Below are positions 8,416-16,486 of a DNA stretch of 64,000 nucleotides, piece by piece. Both the position numbers and the translations under genes were made by a program. Every line of letters begins with the position of its first letter. Within the stretch, counting starts at the first letter, position 1. The notes under the pieces were generated by a model, which saw only the letters and a list, made by a program, of their open reading frames with translations, had not been told where the DNA came from and did not search any database. This DNA comes from Poriferisodalis sp026713105 (lineage in GTDB: Bacteria; Actinomycetota; Acidimicrobiia; Acidimicrobiales; Poriferisodalaceae), in NCBI GenBank assembly GCA_965115995.1, contig OZ220472.1, forward strand, positions 1,178,001-1,242,000. Reading direction: 5' to 3'.

Positions 8416-9156
8416 GTGAGCGATGGTCTGGATGGACTTCGGCGGGAGGTCGCTGTCGGGTGCCGGGTGATGGCGCACCGTGGTCTGGTCGAGAACATTT
8501 TGGGGCACATCAGTCTCCGCGTTGATGGCGGGCGAGCGCTGGTGAGGTGCCGCGGACCCCAGGAGAGCGGGTTGCGATTCACGACTGCTGACGACGTACG
8601 TGTGGTCGATCTGGATTCCGGTGAGATCGTCGACAACACGGAAGGGCACTACGCAACCCCGAGCGAGCTGCCAATCCACACGTCCGTGCTCGCGGCGCAT
8701 CCCGATGTTGGGTGTGTGGTGCACGCCCACCCGCCCGATGTCGTGGCGGCGAGCCTCGCCGGGTTCGCGCTCGAGCCGATTTTCGGCGCCTACGACATTC
8801 CCGCCGCCCATCTCGCGGCGGCAGGCATACCCGTCCACCCGCGCTCGGTCCTCATCCGTAGCGACGACCTTGCCGCGGAGATGGTGACGTCGTTCGGCAA
8901 CGCATCAGCACTGGTGCTGAAGGGACATGGCGTCGTGACCACGGGTGCTGACGTCGCCGAGGCGGTGCTGCGGGCGCTGCAGATCGACACGCTGGCCCGC
9001 ATGCACCTGCGCGTGCGCGCTGCGGGGGCGATCCCCGAGGCCATACCGGACGCCGACCTGGCCGAATTGCCGGATCTCGGCGGGGCCTTCAATCGTGAGA
9101 CCCTGTGGCGGCACCACCTGGCTGCCTTGGACCGCGACGGTTTTGGGCTGAACTAG
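8416..9156 (+). CDS. Class II aldolase/adducin family protein
   Basis: 246 aa from GTG 8416. Zinc-binding motifs of the FucA/AraD fold are visible: HTSVLAAHPDVGCVVHAHP (the HxH pair) and a later KGHGVVTTG. The protein could be a fuculose-phosphate-type aldolase, a decarboxylase or a dehydratase of the same fold, which cannot be told apart here. It lies 16 bp upstream of the Rieske alpha gene and is likely its first co-transcribed partner. That suggests cleavage or decarboxylation of a ring-derived product. Confidence 0.8.
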   Translation: MSDGLDGLRREVAVGCRVMAHRGLVENILGHISLRVDGGRALVRCRGPQESGLRFTTADDVRVVDLDSGEIVDNTEGHYATPSELPIHTSVLAAHPDVGCVVHAHPPDVVAASLAGFALEPIFGAYDIPAAHLAAAGIPVHPRSVLIRSDDLAAEMVTSFGNASALVLKGHGVVTTGADVAEAVLRALQIDTLARMHLRVRAAGAIPEAIPDADLAELPDLGGAFNRETLWRHHLAALDRDGFGLN

Positions 9157-9172
9157 TGCCCGAGGAGGAGCG

Positions 9173-10543
9173 ATGGAGATCGACGAGATCACCACAGCCG
9201 TGCGCCAGGGCCTGATTCCTGCCTACCTGTACAACGACGCCGAGGTGCACGAGCTCGAGCGATCACGCCTGTTCGGCCGGTCGTGGAACTTTCTCGCTCA
9301 CGAGTCCGAGATCGCCGAGCCGAACGACTACGTCGTGCGGAACATCGGGGACGATTCGTTCCTGGTGACCCGCGACTCCGACGGGCAGGTCCACGTGATG
9401 TTCAACATGTGCGTCCACCGGGGCATGCAGGTGTGCCGGGCCGAGCGGGGGAGCGCCCGTACCTTTCGCTGCCCGTATCACGCTTGGACCTATAAGAACG
9501 ATGGCCAGCTCGCTGGCCTGCCCTTCCACGCCGACGCCTACGGCGGCGACGCCGGCTTCATCAAGGAAGGCCAGGCGCTGCTTGATGCGCCATCGGTGGC
9601 GGTCCACAACGGGATGATCTTCGCCAGCCTCGACCCCGACGCTCCCGACTTCGAGTACTGGCTCGGCGACTTCGCCTTCTATCTCGACTTCTACACCGGC
9701 CAGAGCGCGGCCGGGATGGAATTCCGCGGCCCGCAGCGCTGGCGCGTCGAAGCGAACTGGAAGATCGGCGCCGAGAACTTCATGGGCGACAGCTACCACA
9801 CGCCTCACACGCACGCGAGCGTGGTCGACATCGAGCTGTTCGGCGAACCGAGGCCATACAAGCGCAAAGAAGGCGTGCTGTGGCACGCCGGTCCCGGAGG
9901 CGGCACCACCTACAAGCTGCCCGCCGGCAGCGAATTCAGATCAGGACTGGCCTACGTCGGCTACCCCGACGAGATGATCGATGCCATGGAGGCCAAGCTG
10001 AGCCCTGCCCAGCGAGCGCTGGCCGCAGAGCCGGGTTTCATGCCCTCCGCATCGACGCTCTTCCCGAATCTGAGCTTCGTCCACAACTGGCCGCAGACCG
10101 ACGCCGACGGGCGGATCACCCCGTTCATCTCCGTCCGGTTGTGGCAACCCGTGGGACCGGGCGAGACCGAGGTGTACTCGTGGTTCTGCGTGGCTGCCGA
10201 CGCCCCGGACGACTACAAGGCCGCGTCGTACAAGGCGTATCTCATGTGCTTCGGATCGTCGGGCATGTTCGAGCAGGACGACGTCGAGAACTGGGTATCG
10301 ATCACGACCATGGCTCGGGGCTCGATGGCACGGAACCTTCTGCTCAACAACCGCATGGGTCTGGACCTGGAGGGCGACCCGATCATCGACCAGTTCGATG
10401 GCTTCGGTGGTCCCGGCACGGCGTACCAGGGCTTCGGCGAGCACAACCAGCGCCACTGGTTCTCGATGTGGGCCGACTCGGTGTCCGAGCCGGCGCCCGC
10501 CCGCGAGCCATTGGCCTTCGGCATGGGGGAGCAGCTGGCGTGA
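9173..10543 (+). CDS. Rieske aromatic ring-hydroxylating dioxygenase, alpha subunit
   Basis: 456 aa from ATG 9173, preceded by a strong GGAGG. The Rieske ligands C80, H82, C100 and H103 are in CVHRGMQVC and CPYHAW. The mononuclear iron site is in NFMGDSYHTPHTH (D, H, H). Alpha subunits place two oxygen atoms on an aromatic or related ring and act with a beta subunit, which here overlaps by 4 nt. Genes for the ferredoxin and reductase needed for electrons are absent nearby. The downstream SDR is dihydrodiol-dehydrogenase-like, consistent with a biphenyl/phenylpropionate-type upper pathway. Confidence 0.92.
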   Translation: MEIDEITTAVRQGLIPAYLYNDAEVHELERSRLFGRSWNFLAHESEIAEPNDYVVRNIGDDSFLVTRDSDGQVHVMFNMCVHRGMQVCRAERGSARTFRCPYHAWTYKNDGQLAGLPFHADAYGGDAGFIKEGQALLDAPSVAVHNGMIFASLDPDAPDFEYWLGDFAFYLDFYTGQSAAGMEFRGPQRWRVEANWKIGAENFMGDSYHTPHTHASVVDIELFGEPRPYKRKEGVLWHAGPGGGTTYKLPAGSEFRSGLAYVGYPDEMIDAMEAKLSPAQRALAAEPGFMPSASTLFPNLSFVHNWPQTDADGRITPFISVRLWQPVGPGETEVYSWFCVAADAPDDYKAASYKAYLMCFGSSGMFEQDDVENWVSITTMARGSMARNLLLNNRMGLDLEGDPIIDQFDGFGGPGTAYQGFGEHNQRHWFSMWADSVSEPAPAREPLAFGMGEQLA

Positions 10544-11070
10544 GCCGCCCGCAGGCCGGGGCCCCGCTGCCTTACACCGATGCGCGGCACCAGTCGGCTG
10601 CACAGTTCCTGACTGAAGAAGCGCATCTGCTCGACACGTCCGATTTTGAGGGCTGGCTCGAGTTGATGGACCCGCAGATCCGCTATCGGATGCCGGTGCG
10701 GGTGACCGCTGTCAAGGCCGCCGATGAGGTCGACGTCCGGACCATGCACCACTTCGACGAAGACTGGTACTCGCTGCACAAGCGGGTGCAGCGCTTCGGG
10801 ACCGACTACGCGTGGACCGAGGATCCCCAGAGCCGGATCCGCCACCACGTTTCCAACGTGCGAACGTTCGCGGGCGACGGCGACGAGCTCATCGTGGAAT
10901 CGGCCGTGCTGCTGTACCGGTCTCGGGGGGACCGGACGGCGCCGAGCCTGCTGTCGGCTGGCCGTACTGACGTGTTGGTCCCGACCACGGACGGGCTGCG
11001 GTTGCGATCGCGGGATATCGAGATCGACGAATCAGTGCTGCGCACCCAGAACCTGGCCATTTTCCTGTGA
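10540..11070 (+). CDS. Aromatic ring-hydroxylating dioxygenase, beta subunit
   Basis: 176 aa from GTG 10540. The GTG overlaps the alpha-subunit stop in GTGA, a translational-coupling arrangement. It has the SnoaL-like/NTF2 fold pattern of the family: EEAHLLDTSDFEGWLELM at the N-terminus, MHHFDEDWYSL in the middle and a C-terminal LRSRDIEIDESVL. The beta subunit is structural in the alpha3beta3 hexamer. Reading frames opened further upstream are shadows of the alpha gene. Confidence 0.9.
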   Translation: MSRPQAGAPLPYTDARHQSAAQFLTEEAHLLDTSDFEGWLELMDPQIRYRMPVRVTAVKAADEVDVRTMHHFDEDWYSLHKRVQRFGTDYAWTEDPQSRIRHHVSNVRTFAGDGDELIVESAVLLYRSRGDRTAPSLLSAGRTDVLVPTTDGLRLRSRDIEIDESVLRTQNLAIFL

Positions 11071-11131
11071 GCGACGTGTTCATTGCCGGTCTCGTGTCTG
11101 CGTCCACGGCCTTGGGGGAGGCAGATTCGCG

Positions 11132-11908
11132 ATGAGCAGGCTGGCAGGCAACCGGGCACTGATCATCGGGGCGGGATCGGGCATCGGCCGCGGCGTGTTC
11201 GATGCGTTTCTCGCCGAAGGTGCCAGTGTCGGGGCGTTGGAGATCGACCCGCATAGGTGCGAGGCACTGTCCGAAAATTCCGATGGGCCAGTCGTCTGCG
11301 GCGATGCGACGAGCGCGGACGCCAATGAGGCAGCCGTGTCCGCAGTGGTGAATGCCTTCGGCGGCCTCGACACGCTGGTGAGCTGTGTCGGACTCTTCGA
11401 CTTCTACCTCGGGCTGCGGGAGCTTCCCGCCGATGCCCTCGACGATGCCTTCGCCGAAATCATGGATGTGAACGTGCGGTCCATGCTGCTGGCCGTCCGG
11501 GCAGCGATCGAACCGCTCCAACAGAGCAGGGGATCGGTGATCCTGACCGGCTCGACCAGCAGTTTCATGCCTGGTCGCGGGGGAATCCTGTACGTGGCCA
11601 GCAAATATGCCGTGCGGGGCTGCGTGGAGTCGCTCGCTCACGAGCTTGCTCCGGAGATCCGGGTGAACGGGGTGGCCCCAGGCGGCACGCACAGCACCGA
11701 CCTGCGTGGCCTGCGATCACTCGGCTTGCGTGATCGGTCGCTCGGTGAACAACCGAATCGAGCCGAGTCCATCCGTCAGCGCAGTCGCCTCGACATCGCT
11801 CTCGGACCGGCGGACCACGCGGAGAGCTACGTGTTCCTCGCTTCGGAGGCAGCGCGCGGCATGACCGGCCGCTTCATCCACAGCGACGGTGGCGCCAACC
11901 TTCCCTGA
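11132..11908 (+). CDS. SDR family dehydrogenase, cis-dihydrodiol dehydrogenase-like
   Basis: 258 aa from ATG 11132. The protein shows the nucleotide motif IIGAGSGIGR, the catalytic Ser in GSTSSF and YVASK. Family members such as BphB oxidise the cis-dihydrodiols produced by Rieske dioxygenases to catechols. Position straight after the alpha/beta pair, on the same strand with a 61-bp gap, supports that role. The exact substrate is unknown. Confidence 0.82.
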   Translation: MSRLAGNRALIIGAGSGIGRGVFDAFLAEGASVGALEIDPHRCEALSENSDGPVVCGDATSADANEAAVSAVVNAFGGLDTLVSCVGLFDFYLGLRELPADALDDAFAEIMDVNVRSMLLAVRAAIEPLQQSRGSVILTGSTSSFMPGRGGILYVASKYAVRGCVESLAHELAPEIRVNGVAPGGTHSTDLRGLRSLGLRDRSLGEQPNRAESIRQRSRLDIALGPADHAESYVFLASEAARGMTGRFIHSDGGANLP

Positions 11909-12058
11909 GCCTTGCCGGCGTTGAGTCGCCTGGTCGCTCCGGCTGCTGACGGGAGAGACCGTGGCAAAAAGTGATTAGCGTCAGTTCTTTGCGAGCTGCT
12001 CACAGCACAGCACGGCGTGCGGTGCTGAGGCGGCCTCGCAGTTGGTAGAGGGGGCGAC

Positions 12059-13534
12059 ATGGGGATGAAGACCGGAGCGAACTATCTCTCGACCTTGGAG
12101 GACGGGCGGCAGGTCTACTACGACGGTCATCTCGTGACCGACGCGTCGGCCGAGCCGGGACTGCGCACGACAGCGCTCACCGTCGCGCAGTACTACGACA
12201 TGCAGAACATCCCCGAGCTCCAAGACGCCCTCACCTATGAGACGCCCGACGGGGACCGTGCGCACCTGTCGTTCATCGAGCCTCGCTCAGTCGACGATCT
12301 GCGGCGGCGAGCAGCAGCGTTCGGCCTCTGGGCTGAGGTGACCGGCGGACTCATGGGCCGGGCGCCCGACTACATGAACGCCTGCATGATGGCGGTAGGC
12401 AACACCGGCCATGTCTGGGGAATGCACGACGAACGGTTCGCCAAGAACGCCTACGAGACGTACCTGCATTGCCGCCGCAACGACATCTGCATGACCCACA
12501 CCTTCGTGAATCCGATGACCGACCGCTTCACGCCGTTCGTGGATCAAGAGAAGTACGTCAACGCCGGCATTGTCGACACCAACGACGACGGAATCATCGT
12601 CACGGGCGCGCGCATGGTCGGCACGCTCGCGCCCTTCTGCGAGGAGAATCTGAGCTTCGGCGCACCACTGGGCCTCGAGGGCAACGGCGACGAGATCTAT
12701 GCCCTCGGCTTCACCTGCAAGGTCAACCACCCCAACCTCAAGTGGATGTGCCGGGACAAACTCGACCCCGAGCGCTCGCACTTCGACCGCCCCCTCACCG
12801 GCCGGTTCGACGAGATGGATGCTCTCGCGATCTGGGAGGACGCCTTCATCCCGTGGGAGGACGTGTTCATCTGCAACGACGTCGACGTCCACAACCTGTC
12901 GATCTTCGGCATGAAGTTCTTCCAGTCGCTCGGGCATCACGTCATCGTGAAGAACGTGGCCAAGACGCGGTTCCTGTTCGGACTGGCGCACTTGATGGCC
13001 GAGTCGTCGCAGATCTCGCAGTTTGTCAACGTGCAGGACCGCCTCGGGGACATCCTGATGTGGCTGCACACGATGGAGTCGCTTGCGATCGCGGCCGTCG
13101 AGGGGGCTGAGCTCAACCCCGACAACGGACTGTTCTACGCCAACGAGAGCGCCATCCAAGCTGCCCTGCGCCTCTACCCCGAGGTGTATCCCCGCATCAT
13201 CGACCACATCATCCAGCTCGGCGGCGGTGGGTACGTCTCGCTGCCACAGGAGGCCAGCTTGGAGATGGCCGAGCTGGCGGTCGATCGCTACTACCAGGGT
13301 GTCTCCCAGGAGGCAAAGGACAAGGTGGCGCTGTTCCGGATGGCGTGGGACATCTGCGGGACCGGCTGGGGCGGCCGCCAGGAGCTGTACGAGCGCTTCT
13401 TCTTCGGCGACACCCAACGGATGAAAGGTTTGAACTACCAGTTCTACGACAAGGAAGACGCAGTGAAGATGGTGGCCCGGATCCTGCAGCCACCGCAGGG
13501 CTCGGAGCGACTCGCCTGGCCCGACTGGTCCTAG
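12059..13534 (+). CDS. HpaB-type 4-hydroxyphenylacetate 3-hydroxylase family oxygenase
   Basis: 491 aa from ATG 12059, after a purine-rich ribosome site; an alternative ATG follows two codons later. The full length fits the FADH2-dependent HpaB/chlorophenol-4-monooxygenase group, with the acyl-CoA-dehydrogenase-like fold (N-terminal domain, then a helical C-terminal domain containing IIQLGGGGYVSLPQE). The related 4-hydroxybutyryl-CoA dehydratases carry Fe-S cysteines, and I do not see that set clearly. No HpaC-type flavin reductase gene is adjacent. Probable job: ortho-hydroxylation of a phenolic intermediate of the preceding operon. Confidence 0.82.
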   Translation: MGMKTGANYLSTLEDGRQVYYDGHLVTDASAEPGLRTTALTVAQYYDMQNIPELQDALTYETPDGDRAHLSFIEPRSVDDLRRRAAAFGLWAEVTGGLMGRAPDYMNACMMAVGNTGHVWGMHDERFAKNAYETYLHCRRNDICMTHTFVNPMTDRFTPFVDQEKYVNAGIVDTNDDGIIVTGARMVGTLAPFCEENLSFGAPLGLEGNGDEIYALGFTCKVNHPNLKWMCRDKLDPERSHFDRPLTGRFDEMDALAIWEDAFIPWEDVFICNDVDVHNLSIFGMKFFQSLGHHVIVKNVAKTRFLFGLAHLMAESSQISQFVNVQDRLGDILMWLHTMESLAIAAVEGAELNPDNGLFYANESAIQAALRLYPEVYPRIIDHIIQLGGGGYVSLPQEASLEMAELAVDRYYQGVSQEAKDKVALFRMAWDICGTGWGGRQELYERFFFGDTQRMKGLNYQFYDKEDAVKMVARILQPPQGSERLAWPDWS

Positions 13535-13579
13535 CGTCGGGGCCCATCGTTCCCGTAGGCGTTCCGCGAGACTGTGACC

Positions 13580-14671
13580 ATGCGACTGGGCGCGGCCTTC
13601 GGCAATATCAATATGGGGACCGACTGGGGAGTGATCCGCGGTCTGGTGCACGAGCTGGAAGCCGCCGGTTTCGACGGCATCTCGACCAACGATCACGTGA
13701 TCGGCGGCCATCCCGACCGGGCCGGAGACCAGAGGGTGCACACCTCAACGACGGGAGTTCACGAGCCGCTGGTGTACCTGAGCTTCATCGCCGCGGTGAC
13801 CGAGCGGGTCGAGCTCGCGACCGGGGTGCTTCTGCTGCCTCAGCGCCAAACCACCTTGGTCGCCAAGCAGTGCGCCGAGTTGGACCTGCTCTCGGGCGGC
13901 CGTCTGCGTCTCGGCGTGGGCATCGGGCGCAACTGGATGGAGTACGAAGCGCTGAACGAGGCTTTTACCAACCGTGGCCGGCGCATCGAGGAGCAGGTGG
14001 AGGTACTTCGCCACTACTGGACCTCCGAGCACGTCACGTACCAGGGCCAGTGGCACAATCTCGACCGGGTCGGGCTCAACCCGATGCCGATACAGCGTCC
14101 CATCCCGATCTGGATGGGCTCGTACTTCGGCTTCGTGAATGAACGAGTGCTGGAACGGATCGGCCGCATGGCCGACGGCTGGATGCCGCAATTCCCACCA
14201 GCGGACCTAGTGCGGTGTCCGCAAACGTTCGCGCGGTCACCAACGTCGAATTCTCTCGTAGATCAGGCGTTTTGCGCGATTCCAACCATGCGTAGGTTTG
14301 CGGACACCCCACTAGTGCGGTGTCCGCAAACGTTCGCGCGGTCACCAACGTCGAATTCTCTCGTAGATCAGGCGTTTTGCGCGATTCCAACCATGCGTAG
14401 GTTTGCGGACACCCCACTAGAGCCGATTCTCGAACGGGTCAAGGGCTATGCGCACGACGCCGGGCGAGACCCTGCGGAGTTGGGCATCGAATGCGCCATC
14501 CGGACCCGGCCCGACGACGATCCGGCCCGTTGGGTCGACCTCGCCGAGGCCTACCGCGATCTCGGTGCGACCCATCTCAAGGTCTTCGCCGCTGGAGACT
14601 CCCCAGCCAAGACTGTCGCGACAATGCGCCAGTGGTTGGATGCCGTAGGTCCGGTCGTGAAGGCTGCCTAG
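13580..14671 (+). CDS. LLM-class F420/flavin-dependent oxidoreductase interrupted in frame by a tandem MITE-like element
   Basis: 363 aa from ATG 13580 (an ATG two codons earlier is also possible). The luciferase-like fold is clear: MRLGAAFGNINMGTDWG, LATGVLLLPQRQT, LSGGRLRLGVGIGRNWMEYEA, and the C-terminal LGATHLKVF. After PPADL, near residue 208, 70 residues are encoded by two tandem 105-bp repeat units. The host sequence then resumes with EPILERVKG. Removing 210 bp would restore D-L-E-P exactly across one CTAG. The insertion keeps the frame and adds no stop, so a full-length protein could be made. It falls in a segment expected to be a surface loop; whether the enzyme still works is unknown. 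Confidence 0.85.
   Translation: MRLGAAFGNINMGTDWGVIRGLVHELEAAGFDGISTNDHVIGGHPDRAGDQRVHTSTTGVHEPLVYLSFIAAVTERVELATGVLLLPQRQTTLVAKQCAELDLLSGGRLRLGVGIGRNWMEYEALNEAFTNRGRRIEEQVEVLRHYWTSEHVTYQGQWHNLDRVGLNPMPIQRPIPIWMGSYFGFVNERVLERIGRMADGWMPQFPPADLVRCPQTFARSPTSNSLVDQAFCAIPTMRRFADTPLVRCPQTFARSPTSNSLVDQAFCAIPTMRRFADTPLEPILERVKGYAHDAGRDPAELGIECAIRTRPDDDPARWVDLAEAYRDLGATHLKVFAAGDSPAKTVATMRQWLDAVGPVVKAA
14207..14420. mobile_element. Two tandem copies of a 101-bp MITE-like element with CTAG target duplications
   Basis: Identical 105-bp units lie at 14207-14311 and 14312-14416, closed by a further CTAG at 14417-14420. Each 101-bp core begins TGCGGTGTCCGCAAAC and ends in the near-perfect inverse GTTTGCGGACACCCCA, so each has terminal inverted repeats of about 16-20 bp. 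CTAG flanks every copy, which fits the YTAR target duplication of IS5-family transposases (family knowledge). No transposase is encoded. The second copy appears to have inserted at the CTAG made by the first, or the unit was duplicated. Since 105 is divisible by three, each insertion keeps the host frame. Confidence 0.85.
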
Positions 14672-14697
14672 GGATCCGGCGAGCTTGGCCGCCGGGC

Positions 14698-15357
14698 TCA
14701 GCGCGGGATGGTCGTTCCCCACATAGCGACGCGAACGGCGTCGTGCAGCTGGGTCACCATCTCGTCGTAGGTGATCCTGTCGGTGATGAGCCGCCGCATG
14801 AGGACCTGCCAGATCGAATAGAGGTTGAAGGCGAGTGTTGACTTGGGCACTTCGGGAGCCAGCTTGCCGCATGTGCTCGCGTCGCCGAGCAGCGACGCCA
14901 AGCGGGTCGAGAACCAGTCCGCCACAACGTTGGTGCCGTCGCGGCCGGTAGGACTGACAAATGGGAGTTCCTTGAAGAACGAGCGAGCCAGCCGGCGGTC
15001 GGCTTCATGGTGGTCGGTCACATGCAGAAGCAGGGTCAACACCTGATCGACGACATCCGCGCCGGGATCGACGAGGTCGAATGCTTCGGCCCATGTATCG
15101 CCCGCCACGTTGACGAAGGCGCTGACGAGCAGATCCTCCTTCGACTCGACGTAGAGGTACAGCGTGCCGGCGCCGATCCCTGCGGCCTTCGCGATCTCTG
15201 CCGTCGTGGTGTCCTCGAACCCCTTCTCCTGGAACAGCGCAGTGGCGGCCGCCACGATGCGGCGCCTCTTGTCGAGCTTGTTTCGCTCGCGCTTGCCCAG
15301 TTCGGCGTCATCGAGGTCGGTGACCTCGCCGACGAGGGGGTGGTCGGTGATCGGCAT
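14698..15357 (-). CDS. TetR family transcriptional regulator
   Basis: 219 aa from ATG 15357. The N-terminal helix-turn-helix is clear (TTAEIAKAAGIGAGTLYLYV, then SKEDLL), followed by a variable ligand-binding domain. It is convergent with the LLM oxidoreductase gene and divergent from the TauD-type dioxygenase gene across about 200 bp. That region contains a 15-nt inverted repeat at 15421-15435 that could be its operator. The ligand is unknown. Confidence 0.88.
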   Translation of the reverse strand: MPITDHPLVGEVTDLDDAELGKRERNKLDKRRRIVAAATALFQEKGFEDTTTAEIAKAAGIGAGTLYLYVESKEDLLVSAFVNVAGDTWAEAFDLVDPGADVVDQVLTLLLHVTDHHEADRRLARSFFKELPFVSPTGRDGTNVVADWFSTRLASLLGDASTCGKLAPEVPKSTLAFNLYSIWQVLMRRLITDRITYDEMVTQLHDAVRVAMWGTTIPR

Positions 15358-15420
15358 CGCCTCACCACGCTAGCGAGGCCGAAAATGCCGTCCATCCGGC
15401 GGCAATTCTGGCGAACGGTC

Positions 15421-15435
15421 GCCGACCGAGTCGGC
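15421..15435. promoter_or_regulatory. Candidate regulator operator (inverted repeat) upstream of the dioxygenase gene
   Basis: GCCGAC-CGA-GTCGGC is a perfect 6+3+6 inverted repeat in the intergenic region between the divergent TetR and TauD-type genes. Position and symmetry suit a TetR dimer. High GC makes chance palindromes likely, so this is tentative. Confidence 0.35.
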
Positions 15436-15560
15436 TGCAGCTGGCGCGGTGATTGAGATCCTCGCAGCGCCGTCGACAGGTAGTGACATCTTGAGCGCGG
15501 AAACCTCCGGAAGCCGCTCTGTCGTTGACGAGCGAGGTGGACATCGGTAGACCTTCACCC

Positions 15561-16400
15561 ATGGGGATCGACATTGAACCGACCGGTGCCGCTGTCGGGG
15601 CCTTCGTCCACGACGTGCAGCTCGCAGACGTGGATGCCCCCACAGGTGTCGACCTTCTCGAAGCGCTCGGCGAGCACGGAGTGCTCTTCTTCCGAGATCA
15701 GGATCTGACGCCGGAGGCGCACATCACCTTCGCAGAGACGCTTGGTGAGATCGACGTCAACGTGTTCTTTGCCCCGAACGACACGTACCCCAAGATCGCC
15801 GAAGTGCGCACGCGCCCTGAGAACACCTACGTGATCGGAGAGGCCTGGCATACCGACCACTCCTATGAGACGGCGCCTGCCCTTGGTTCGATTCTTGTTG
15901 CGCGACAGCTGCCCTCACGCGGCGGAGACACCGCGTTCAGTTCCATGTATGCCGCATTCGATGCACTCTCCGACGGTCTCAAGGAAACGCTGCGCGGAAT
16001 GAGGGCGGTGCACTCGTCACACGAGGCGTTCGGCATCGGCGTGGCGAAGATGCCCGAGTCCGAACGCGCTGAGCGATTCCAGGACGAGTTCCCGATCAAT
16101 CCCGACGTCGTTCACCCCGTCATCATCTCTCACCCCATCTCCGGTCGACCTGTGCTGTATGTCAACCGCTCGTTCACGACCCGTTTCGAGGGCTGGACCG
16201 AGCGGGAGAGCCGGCCATTGCTGGAGTATCTGTTCGAGCACGGCTCGAGCGTCGAATTCACCTATCGGTTCTCGTGGGAGCCGGGCTCCGTCGCCATCTG
16301 GGACAACCGCTGCACCTGGCACAAGGCGCTCAACGACTACCGGGGCGAGACCCGCCTCATGCATCGCATCACGTTGAAGGGCTGTCCGATCGCTGCCTGA
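15561..16400 (+). CDS. TauD/TfdA family Fe(II)/2-oxoglutarate dioxygenase
   Basis: 279 aa from ATG 15561. A TTG (15525) and a GTG (15537) lie further upstream in frame, but the ATG gives the usual family N-terminus. The iron-binding HxD is H97/D99 in WHTDHSYE, and the distal His and Arg lie in WDNRCTWHKALND and TRLMHRITL. Relatives release sulfite from taurine or alkyl sulfates, or cleave aryloxyacetates. Sulfatase genes follow directly, so an alkylsulfate or sulfonate substrate is possible. Reduced cofactor comes from 2-oxoglutarate. Confidence 0.85.
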   Translation: MGIDIEPTGAAVGAFVHDVQLADVDAPTGVDLLEALGEHGVLFFRDQDLTPEAHITFAETLGEIDVNVFFAPNDTYPKIAEVRTRPENTYVIGEAWHTDHSYETAPALGSILVARQLPSRGGDTAFSSMYAAFDALSDGLKETLRGMRAVHSSHEAFGIGVAKMPESERAERFQDEFPINPDVVHPVIISHPISGRPVLYVNRSFTTRFEGWTERESRPLLEYLFEHGSSVEFTYRFSWEPGSVAIWDNRCTWHKALNDYRGETRLMHRITLKGCPIAA

Positions 16401-16486
16401 GGCTTGGGTAACTGCCTCTGTTCATTGTCGGCAGCATGGCCTCGCTGGGTCGGAAGACTTGGTCGCAGGAGCACCCCTGCTAGACG

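Noticed and set aside
12287..13741. 484-codon minus-strand open frame over the HpaB-like gene
   Set aside because: Composition artefact rich in His, Val and Arg opposite a real gene.
14207..14420. CRISPR array
   Set aside because: Only two 105-bp units without spacers; terminal inverted repeats and CTAG duplications indicate a transposon-derived element.
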